60,000 bases of DNA from contig OU612074.1 in assembly GCA_914767715.1 (NCBI GenBank), positions 15,488,062-15,548,061 on the forward strand. Reading direction: 5' to 3'. The stretch is from Membranipora membranacea. Taxonomy: Eukaryota > Bryozoa > Gymnolaemata > Cheilostomatida > Membraniporidae. Below, piece after piece: positions 38,812 to 49,900 of this stretch (the stretch's first letter is position 1; every line of letters begins with the position of its first letter). The position numbers were made by a program, and so were the translations under genes. Below the pieces are notes generated by a model. The model was not told the origin of the DNA. It ran no database searches and saw only the letters and a list, made by a program, of their open reading frames with translations.

Positions 38812-39872
38812 GAATTAAGTTATTCTCATGGAATGGAAATAGTATCATGAGATTATCCAGTTGAAGCACTCAACACAGGGACTGCTCTGACCAAGGAGTA
38901 ATAGCGAACCCCTGTTACTCCTTGCTCTGACATAAATCTGATTGGCTGTCCCTACTAGCATGAAAATTATAGCCCGGGAAATTGACTTGTTTACAAAACT
39001 GCAAACGGTGATAAAATGCCATACTGACTCTCGCGATCTGACTGGGCATGCAGATCATTCTGCGCATGCTCAGCTCTGGGCATGAGCTGATCTCTGCAAA
39101 ATTGAGTGTCGGAATTCTGAAGCCATCTGATTGGCTACCTGCTCTGGTGACATACTCCCCAAAGCGTGCGGATTTGTTATAAATAGTTATCCTCTCTTGT
39201 CATTATTAGCTGAATTTGATTGACAGTTTATGCAGGGGATATCCCATTTCCCCTTTCCAAAGTTGCAATCAGAACCCAAGCTAAACTCATTGTTCTTGCA
39301 CATGCGCAAATTCAAGTCACGCATGATACATACTTAGCCTTACGACACCTGCTTTGTGGTAGTGATAGCCTAGTTTATCAGTGATCTACATGCCCAGTCG
39401 GATCACGAGAGTCAGTATGCATGCAGATCATTGATAAACTAGGCTATCATTACCACAAAGCAGGTGTCGTAAGGCTAAGTATGCATCATGCGTGACTTGA
39501 ATTTGCGCATGTGCAAGAACAATGAGTTTAGTTTGGGTTCTGATTGCAAATTTGGAAAGGGGAAATGGGATATCCCCTGCATAAACTGTGAATCAAAATC
39601 AGCTAATAATGACAGGAGAGGATAACTATTAATAACAAATCCGCACGCTGCGGGGAGTATGTCACAAGAGCAGGTAGCCAATCAGATGGCTTCAGAATTC
39701 CGACACTCAATTTTGCAAAGATCAGCTCATGCCCAGAGCTGAGCATGCGCAGAATGATAAAATGCCTTCAATGTCGATGATTTGGGCTTTTCTAGAATGC
39801 TACTAGGGACTGGCTATTTTTCTTGCCCTTTGTTTGGCAAAAGAAAGGTAATGATGCTATTCCAAATGTGGA
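38812..39872 (+). mobile_element. Foldback element family A, copy 2, partial and interrupted
   Basis: Sequence from GGAATGGAAATAGTATCATG through GGCTGTCCCTACTAGCATGA to GCAAACGGTG matches one arm of the element at 765-1328. It resumes at TTCAATGTCGATGATTTGGG and ends around GTGGAATTCAATG. Only one arm is present. It is split by a second foldback element between about 39021 and 39754. Confidence 0.85.
39021..39754. mobile_element. Foldback element B nested in family A, with target duplication
   Basis: Long near-perfect arms (from about 39056 inward, and from 39754 inward) share blocks such as TGCGCATGCTCAGCTCTGGG and CCACAAAGCAGGTGTCGTAA. The outermost left 28 bases (ATACTGACTCTCGCG onward) recur inverted at the centre (about 39390-39417). 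Identical TGATAAAATGCC flanks at 39009-39020 and 39755-39766 look like the target-site duplication of this insertion. Confidence 0.85.
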
Positions 39873-40889
39873 ATTCAATGTTCAATACCCTTGGACAAGA
39901 CGAGCTTGGTTCTGTTATACATTGATTTAGCAGCGGGAAGATCCAAGGATAATAGAATAAAGTAGTTTTTGTTCACTTTCTTTTAATTTACATTATTTAT
40001 AATATTTTCTATTATCTTAATAAAATGACAATGATAAGAAAAATAACATCTAAACTCAGGAGGCTTTTGCAAAAAAAATCGTTGAACTCCTTTCCCATTA
40101 AAGAAGAAGGTTACTCACAAATCTGTTAAAAATGAAAACTAGTTTTAATATTGTTTATATCAACCCTTGAGGTGGCAGATTAACAGTTTTATATTAATTC
40201 GAAAGCTTAAATATTATAACAGACATTGCAAATTGTAAAAGGTATTATTTTGTAGATATTTTATCTTTTCAAAATTATTCTCAGAATCGCGAACTCTGGA
40301 ACAAATATTTCAAAATAGATATTGAACAGTCATCAAAATGTGTTTCAGCATGCAATTTTTTCCAACCTAAAATAACTCTATGGGATACTTTGTTCACACC
40401 AATCCACCTGTACAACATATGGTGACATCCTTGATAAATTAAATCAAAAAAAGACCCTTTGCCAAAAATCATTTCAAAATATAAATTACCATCATTCTAC
40501 AGCGTTGGGTTCCACATTTTACAGACATCTAGGTCACCTTAAAACCTTGACCTCCGACAGTTGACTAGATAACAGCAGTGTCGCGTCACTTTTCTTTGAC
40601 AATTATTTTGGGACCTTATACCTTAGAATCGTAAATCTATCTTTGTAGAATAAGGTAACTTATATACAAGAATTCTAAGCAATTTCCAGCAAGCCAGTCC
40701 TAGTAGATAAATAAAATTGAGTCCAATATAAAGCGTGTAGAGTAGTAGGGGAGTTGAAGGTGCTGTTAAACATTCCCACAATGCAATGTTCTGGATATTC
40801 CATATTAGGATTGCATCATGGGATATGGCTTTGACACGCCCTTTTATTAAGTGTTTATGAGAGAGAATGTGTATGAGAAGGGAGAGTTG

Positions 40890-40985
40890 TTATCTGCTAC
40901 CATCAGCTGGAGCGGCTGGAGCGGCTGGAACAGCCGGCTCAGCAGGAGCTGCTGGAGCAACTGGAGCTACTGCCCCTCCCCCGAC
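40890..40985 (-). other. vamp: VAMP last coding exon, Pro/Ala-rich tail
   Basis: The exon encodes VGGG, then repeats of APV, APA and VPAAPAAPA, then DGSR and a stop. It enters in phase 0 from the exon ending at 41987. Plus-strand AGCWGSWGGAGC-like repeats are just its complement. Confidence 0.85.
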
Positions 40986-43900
40986 CTGCAAAATACAGAA
41001 CAATAATAGTATCTCAACACCACACTGTCATCGAGACTACACTATTAACATGTGTATATCTGATCATTAGGGTCAATTTAGAACGAGTACCTAACATGTA
41101 CCAATTCCTAAATTAGTTAAATCGAACTTGGGTCGTCACACCAAAATCCTTGTGATGGTACTCATGCTAATCGAATTAGTTCACTCTCTATCAATCAGAG
41201 ATATACATGCAATAGTATATCACATCATCAGGGTGTATCAGCACACCATGATATAACAGGTGATGGTGTGGCATTTCAATTATTCTAGTTTTATGTATTA
41301 TTCCAGGTTGATGGAGAGAGAGAGAGAAAGATATTCATAGAGCGCTTTTCAGTTAAGCTGTAAATGCTACCTTGACCTAGTGGAGCATGGAAGCATGGTG
41401 TCAGACGCTTGGCGCTTTATATACAACTTAAAACACGTTTAGATAAACACAAAGATATATTTCTGGTCAACCAACAGCAGCAGGGGTCTGTTTGTTTTCT
41501 CACCACTAAAAACGTCCTTCACAGTTGAAGCTCACAAATTAAATCATTGGCAATCACATAGGGCCTTTGACCAGATTACTAGAAAAATCTAAAGACTACC
41601 CAAAGACCAAGGCATGTTATAGTCAGGCATTTTCTTATGAGTGTCTCAGATTTGCATGGTAAAAAAATTCAATGCACAAGTTGGCGTGAATTATTGATGG
41701 TGGATAGAGTGCCTCCCATAAGGGAATGTAACTATCCTCCTCTGCATTAGGATGTCACAGTCTCCCAGATGTGCGATACAAGAGACAAGCACTTCCGGGA
41801 GTCTGTGACTTTATAATGCAGAGAATGAGAGTTACCTTCTTTTATGGAAGACACTCTTTCCACCATCAATAATTCATGCCAAGTAGAGCATTGAATCTGA
41901 CACAACTTTATCATATGTAACTGCCTGACTATAACATGCTTTGGTCTTTTAGATAATCATCAATGGTATAGGTATGGTATACTTACGGGGGGTTGAGGCT
42001 GGGGGACGTAGTAGCCTCCGTTGTTTGGGAAGGGCTGATTGTTGATTGGGGTTGGTGTTGTCCCTTCTTTGTTACCACCACCCAAACTAGAAATAAAGAA
42101 AAGAAATAATATAATAACATAATATTATATATGTAAGATCTGATCACACTATTCTATATTCAGCTACAAACGAGGTCGCATGCAATAAACTGAATCTGAT
42201 TTTTTATCTGGTTTAAAGTTCAAAAGAACTTAAGCGTTTACCCTCATGTTCTTTGGTTGTAACTAAGATGTAGGTCAAACTAAGGGCCAATCAGATTTCA
42301 AATTGTACTATGACCAAGTGATTCAATCAGACTTTTCTTAATGGCCATATTTATCATTATTAATTCTATACACCAAGTGTAACATTGCACAAAATTCAGG
42401 AAGACATATGTACCTGTCTTGGGTTTAAAATGCCAAATTTCCATAAAAAACAAGATGTTACTTTCGCCATCGGCAGTCATGCCAAAAACTAGCCTTAGGC
42501 AGTGAACTTTGCAGTGTTTATGTAAATTACTAATAAAAATCTGGCCTCTCAAAAAGTTCCCAGTCATAAATTTAAACAACTCAATCAGTGTGGCTTGCGA
42601 CATCGTTTGGTCAGTAAGGAAGTCTTGGGCATAGACAAGTGGTGCCACTCTTTATCAAGAAAGGCAACAGCCAAATTCCATGTCTATGAGGAGAAGTATA
42701 TACCCAAGGGTTCTGGATGCTGGGGGCTGGAGCAATCAACCGTGAGACTCCACCAGTGGGACTACGAGTTATAAAAACAATTGGTTGTTTGTGTTCCAAA
42801 TATGTTTATTATAATGAGGGACCTCAGTTCTACAAATTTAGGAACTAGGTGAGTTTATATTTCAAAAACCTTTGCTACAGAGACAAAATGTGTGTACCGA
42901 TGGTTTGTGCCTGTGTTGGGTGCTGTCTAGTAGTGACAGGGTAATGTGTGGTAAGGAGAGGAAAAGTAGCAGTTTATGAGTCTGAAAACTTAAAGGGCAA
43001 CCAAGGTTTCAAACAACTTCTCATTGATGGCCATTGATTAATAGCAGATTGCACCTTCTGCATGGGGAAAAAGACAAAATATAATTCGGATGATTATTCA
43101 GCCAGAATTCTTGTGAAACATTTCTTCCATCAGGTACTCAAACTCAGCTAAAAGAGAATACCACATAGCAGTTTCCTGTTCCTGTTATTATTTAGCCTGT
43201 GCTCTATAATTATTACAGCAAACTCTTGGAACCTCCCCTAAACTGAAGTGTTACCCAGCTTAGAGTCAGCAACTACTTTGAGTTTTGCATCGCGTAATGC
43301 ACAAAGCTGATGCTGCCCAGCACATTATTTGCTACCCATTAATGCATTGCTGCGAAACCTTGGTTGCCCTTTAAAAGATGTGAACTGTTCTCCACAAGAA
43401 TCTGAATTCCCCATCATCTACTACAAGATGGCTGTTTAGTAGTTCAGGTATTATACCACAATGCTATACAATACGTCTACATGTTTTGCATGAGTGATAC
43501 TGTGATGGTAAATATAATAAACTCTAAACTCAATACCCTAAATTCTAAACTCGTACTCAGTCTGCACAAGTGCATCAAATGGTAAAATAAAATGGTAAGC
43601 TGACAGACCCTGATAGATTTGTGAGCAAAAGATATGATCGGCCACATAGAAGTCACCGAGTGCTCGAAAACTTGATACGCTATATAGAGGCCGAGACTTG
43701 ATTTTGACTTGTTATTGAGACTTAATTTTGAGGTCGAAACTTGCGGAAACTTATCGAGTGCTGGAATAGTAATATGGTGTCTGAACGCATGAATGTTAGC
43801 TATAGGGCAATTTGGAACTTAAAGTTTGATTGGCAGGGCACAGCACTTATTTCGTTCAGCAAAAATTTGAATATGAGACCTTGCAATAAAGATAAAAGGT

Positions 43901-46900
43901 TGAAGAAAACTATAATAGTGGCTGTAAGGAGGTTATGTAAAAGTATTGTGCGATTATATATCGTGGTGGAAGCAGATACTGATATAAAGAGAAAACACAA
44001 CAACAAACTTCAAAAAAACTTCAAACATGGTCTACCTAGGAGTTGGTAGGAGACGAGAGAAGAGGACCATCTTGACCACCTAAACGTTTTGTGGAGGGGG
44101 CCGGCTGGGGCACCTGCTTTAGTGTGCTGTGTTCATATCCCTCAGCAGTCCAAAAGGCTTTTGTGCTGCAGATTGCCTCTGATTCCATTTTCAACTGAGA
44201 ACAACTTGGCACAGACTAAAGGGGGCTGCTTATGGTAATCCCACAATGTAATTTTCTGAAATCCGTAGTGAGATGGGCCCACGATATGTTTATGACAGTG
44301 ATCTGACTCTGCAGTGATTCTGGACTGATTGTGCGAGTGTTTTTGACAAGTAGGATGCGCACTGTATTTCAAATTCCAGGTCGTAAGTCCAGGAAAAGGA
44401 GAGGGACAACTTCCAACAAATGTTCGGGATCAAAACAACAAATAAGTCTACAGAAACACATCAAACAATATTACAACGAAGAAACTTACTAGCCAGTCCT
44501 AGAAATAGCAGTTGACAGATAACGTTAGGTTATAGTGGAATAAATGGTGTCAAGAGAAATACAAACAGAGTTATAGAATCGCCGGCAATAGCTACAGTGA
44601 TGTGCTCAAAGGGTATACACTTGCTAGCTTGTTTGCGAAGCCTGCACTAGGCCGATATGCATCATTATTAAAGGGCATCTCTTGTATTTTTTCCAAAGTA
44701 AGGCATACATCTGACAAGAGAGGCCATCCATTTCAGCTCAAGTGTTTATCGGTCGAAGTTAATATTATCATGATGTGTTCAGCCAAATACTTGAACACAG
44801 CCGGGCAGCTACAGACCAACAAGCTAGATTTTGCAATATGTGGGTATGCGGACTCTTTTATGATATCAAGCGCTGCTTATTTCCAACATCTTAGCACATC
44901 TGAATTTGAGTGAGGTCAAAATAAAAACTGTGTGCGAAAACTATAAGTACAACATTACAACTTACTTCTGGGCAATCCAAACTGAAAAAAGAGAATAGAG
45001 TTTTAAAATCAATTCCAAGTCAGAGATAATCAAAAAGAGGGCAAAGAGAAGATTCTATTCAACTATTGACAAGACTTTGGCTACAGCTTAGGTATCTGAG
45101 CTGTTTTGATGGGGGATTCTTTACCACCCCCAATCAACCAGGTCGGACCCTCAAGCTATAGAAAAGCAAATATCTGCAGAATGAAGTTTATGAGTGCACC
45201 ATGTTCAAACTGATATAATATTATCATGGATCATATTTCTAGGAGGGCTGCAGTTTACTACTGTAAACTGCAGCCCTCCTAGAAATATGATTTATAATTG
45301 GACATCTTCAAATAAGCTATCATTGAATGGAACAATTTGGATATGTACACTGGGCTTTAGCTTTTTTACATATATATATGAGTGAATCAAATGTATGCAA
45401 AATGTGCTCAAGGAGTAAGCAAAACAGCGATTTACCAAGAAACAGTCAGTTAACATATGTCAGGACTACCAATATCTTCAATTTCACAATGATTATCTAT
45501 CAACGGCAACAACTTCAAACAGAAGTACAACAAATCGAAAACTCAAGCAAACAATACAACACCGGTGATATCTTGTAGTCACGCTGGCAAACAATATTCA
45601 TGTACAAGTAAAAATGTGAGAGAGAGCAGAGTGGAATAAATGTTAAATAATAGACATGCAGTGATGACCCTACAATGAATCGGAGAGAAGAGAGGACATG
45701 GACCCAAGTGTTTAATGTGAATGAGTGAATAAATCGCTTGAGAGATGAGACTATAGGAAATTAATTTATTCTTATAATTTAGGATAAAGTCAAAAATATG
45801 CATGGAAGTTTGCTCATTTCTCAGGTTGATGCCAATTGACATACAAAATACAGCTTTTAAGTGGGAAAATAAGATGGAAGCAGGTCAGGAATAAAGTTAG
45901 AGTTGCATAAATCAACCCTACATTCAGGAATATTTTAGCTTTGAATTCAGCTAGAAGTTGTCTGTTCATTGATGTAAAGGAGACAACTTCAAGATTAATT
46001 CAAAGCTTAGAATCTTAACGAATATATCAGTCAAATTATTTAGTCATTCCTACCTTACATATTCACTTGATAATTATTATACAAATTAAACCTGTTACCA
46101 TGCCTCATGTGGACTGACAAACTTTCACACCATCATTATTTGATAAATTTAAACCTTTGTCTTGAGATGGACGTGAGTGGATAACACTTAAAATTGAAAT
46201 TTCTACCTAATCGGAATCATGATATTGCAGGGGACGAAGGATGATTTCGGATCTGAAAATAAGAATAGACACAGGGGTCGATGATTCAGATAGACCTGGG
46301 CGACTTTCTCACTTGGAAACGGTGACTTTCAAGTTCTAAATCACCAGCCCATTAAAATGACTCCTGAAAGTATGTCTTTACCGCTTCAGTAAAGGTTGAA
46401 GGTGTATTGCTAATCATATTTTTTTTCGATAGCCGGTTGAGAGAGTACTCTTTCAAACAAGTTAAAAAGAAAATGAACATGAAATATTCCAAATTAACAT
46501 CCAATGTGGTCAAAGACATCTTAGCTACATAAAAAATTTGTATAAGGTCTCTCGTCTCTTTTTCGAGGCTGTCAAACCAAGGTCTCTAGGATTTTGGTAA
46601 AACAAAAGCCTAAATCATCACCTATTGTCTATAACTCCCAAAATTATGACAGAAATTGACATTGGCCTGGATAAATTAAAGTGATTGTGAAGGAATCAGG
46701 TTTCAGTATCATTCTGGAGTTCTCAGCCTCATTCAGAAAACTGCTATAAGTTCAACATTATGGCTCAGTTTCAACTCATTCTCACTCATAGTTGAGAAGT
46801 GAAGGTACCAAAAAGGTACTATTTGAATCATAGTATATACAAATTAGTACATTCTTAGAACCTTCCAATCTCAACTTTGAATGAAAATCAGTTGAAACTT

Positions 46901-49900
46901 GGCCACTTGCTGTTAATGAAGTTAATGGCAATTTTCTAAAATAGACTTAGAACTCTTAGAATGATACCAAAACCTGATTCCTTCATTTCAAAATTTAAAA
47001 TTCCCTTTAAAATTCCTTCATTTCGCTTCAAAAAAGCTCCCTCCCTGATGGTAAATGGGCATAAGATTGTATGAGGTGCAACTCACCGACAATGATTAAT
47101 ATGATGGCTACGATCACTCCGATTAGGATAAGCCACATCTATAACGGTGCAGAAAATAATAATGACTATATACACAGCTAAACAACATTCATAGTGGTGC
47201 TCTTAGACTAAATGTATCCTATACACAAAATAAATGAGCAAGCCAAACATCAGCTTTGGTAAACGAGTTGGTAGGCAACTTTTATTCATTTGCAATTGAG
47301 AATTAGCCATTTAGCTGCTTAAGATAATTAGCTACTTCTCCAGAAGCAAAAATCTGTTTTTTTGTGTATAAGATAGAGTAAGTCTATGACATTAATGTGT
47401 GTGAAATATGAAAGAAAGTAACAACATCATTATTGCATGGATAGCAGCCTGCACAGTTATTTTGGGGGGCCCTTTAGATAAACTGATTCATATTTTAGAA
47501 TGATGAATTAAGCTCCATTACTGAGGAGCACTCCAATTGAGCAGCTTCAATTTTGATACGAGCAATATGATTGGGCAACTAAAATTTTGAAATGAAGAAT
47601 ATGATTGGACAGCTCAATTTCAGGTTGACTGATCCCCATCCCAAAACACAGTTTTCTGAATATCTTAGTGACCTTATTTTGATTATTTCGACCGAAATCT
47701 CTCTGAAGCTTCCGGGTTAATTTGCATCACTGCTTTTAATGAATAGTCTCCCCTCACAGAATCAAGATGAGCTGCATCCTACTTTTGGCTATTAAAGTAA
47801 TAATCATAAGTGTACAATATCAAATAAAGTGCCTATTTAATACAACGTGTACTACTGTGAAAAAATAATAATAAAAAAAGGAGGCGCAGTGGAAAACTTA
47901 ATGAAACTTATTTTTTACGAGGACAACTCCTAATTTATCAAATCGATTGCTTGAGTGTGTCACAGAGTAAGGTTATATATCCTTACTCTGTGATGGCGTT
48001 CATGAAAATTCCCTTGATAATCGAATATTTATTTTTAAACATTTTAAGACGAGTCGATATCAGAGAATTAGGAGTTGTCCCGTATTTTAAATTTCCGTAG
48101 TTCAAGACTCTCTTACCTCCACCGACAGCCAATACCAAAAGGATGACCACACCAAGTATGATCATCATCTAATTAGTATAACAATATTATCATGAAAATC
48201 TCATAAGATAGATCTTCATAATGCTGACAAGTTAAATATAATAGCAGTCTACACTGATATGTGATATACAATTCGATGTATATATATCTGATCGATAGAG
48301 AGTGAACTACCTCACTTAGCATGAGTACCAACACAAGGAATGTGGCATTCAATTTAAACAGTTAGGGGTGGGTATATGTTAGGTACTCATACTAAATTGA
48401 CTCTAACGATCAGAGATGCCCATCCTAAATAGTGTAATCTCGATGTCAGTAAGAGTAATTTCGAAAGTTTTAAGGTTGATGGCCAAGGGTCAGCTTTATT
48501 GCATAGCGCTACAGTTGCAATCAGCATAAACAAAGTCTAAAAAACCAACCATCAGCAGCTGGTCATGATCTCAAACATTTTTAAAGTGATTGTGAAGGAA
48601 TCGGGTTTTTGGTATCATTCTGGAGTTCTCAGTCTAATTTAGAAAACTACCATGAGGTTTAGTAACAGCAAGTGGCCCAGTCTCAACTGATTTTTACTAA
48701 AAGTTGAGAATGGAAGGTACTAAAAAGGTACTAATTTGTATATACTATCATTAAAATAGTACCTTTTTTAGTACCTGTACATCTCATCTTTGAGTGAAAA
48801 TCAGTTGAAACTTGGCCACTTGCTGTTAATAAACCTCATGGTAGTTTTCTAAATTAGACTGAGAACTCCAGAATGATACCAAAAACCCGATTCCTTCAGA
48901 GATATTCCCTCTCGGATGCATCGACTAGCAGATACTAGATTACTGTAACAGATGCTTGAGGTAGAGACACGGGGGTCTGCAACTATCGGCTTTTTATCCA
49001 CCGTCAGTAGCTCGGCAGCTTTCCATCAGTGTATAGAAGTTGTTATTTGCTGACCCCGTGTCTCTACCTAATGGTGTTGGGATGGCTGGTAGTAGCATTT
49101 GGGAAAGCCTTGGGAAAGTGGTTGATCATGAAATGCTACTACCAGCTATCCTGACACTGTTTAATCGCTTAAACAAATCCTGTATCAGTTTTATCATATC
49201 GAGAAAAAATTCTTAGCAAAAATTACCTTCATATTTTTCCACCAGAATTTCCTCTTTAGTTTACCAGCGCTGGCTTCAAACTGTGAGGCTCCAGCTTGCA
49301 GATGGTCTGATAAAAAATGACGAAAAATAAGCGTTAATAATCAATCAAATATATGCAGGCAAAGCAGAGGATAAAGCTTTTAGTCCGGTGGCAGCTTATG
49401 CAAAATGTGTCTAGAAATACAACATTAGGTAAGGTACAATATTACTATTGCCACCAGCATGAAGAACTCTCTCAGAAATAACTGTCAAACCCTATCCACC
49501 TAATCCCGCAAATGGAAGTGAAAGATAAGAGGAGGCTGCCACCGGACTATTTAGCTTTGCTCTACAGTGCAGCCTGGCTGACATCGATAAGCACGCTTGC
49601 TATTCACTGCCAGATGATCGGTGCTGTAGGAGTTGCGGGTTCGATTCCCACTAGGGGAGCTTTCAAGGTTGTTCCAGCCCCCAGCACCCTTGGGTGCAAT
49701 ATTTTCAATTCTTATCTCATAAATCTCCAGGGCAGCATACTTATTTCAATTAAGAAAATTAATACCCCCTTTGGAATGGATTATAGCTTTTTCAAATACC
49801 ATTAGAGATGTTCATAATGACTTTGAGGGCCATTCGCTGACATAATAGATTGAAAATCAGTTTAATGGCAGGATATTCTCTTGGCCTTATTGGAGCAGCT

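Larger units (their letters stand above)
37439..40889. other. Region between VWA gene 5' end and VAMP 3' end
   Basis: Should contain the VWA promoter and 5' UTR next to 37439 and the VAMP 3' UTR next to 40889. It also holds a nested pair of foldback elements (38812-39872). From about 39880 to 40700 there is only AT-rich sequence without a supported exon. A minus-strand AATAAA about 45 bases beyond the VAMP stop is possible but close. The block near 40775 (ACATTCCCACAATGCAATGT) recurs near 50205 inverted. Confidence 0.45.

Noticed and set aside
42298-42648. 116-codon minus-strand open frame in a VAMP intron, same strand as VAMP
   Set aside because: No acceptor or donor of the right phase joins it to the VAMP exons, and those exons already splice in frame without it.
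43741-44049. 102-codon plus-strand open frame inside a VAMP intron
   Set aside because: Composition and lack of splice or family evidence suggest chance.
44602-44913. 103-codon plus-strand open frame between the two VAMP microexons
   Set aside because: It lies antisense in the intron, with no known domain and no splice signals that would join it to anything.
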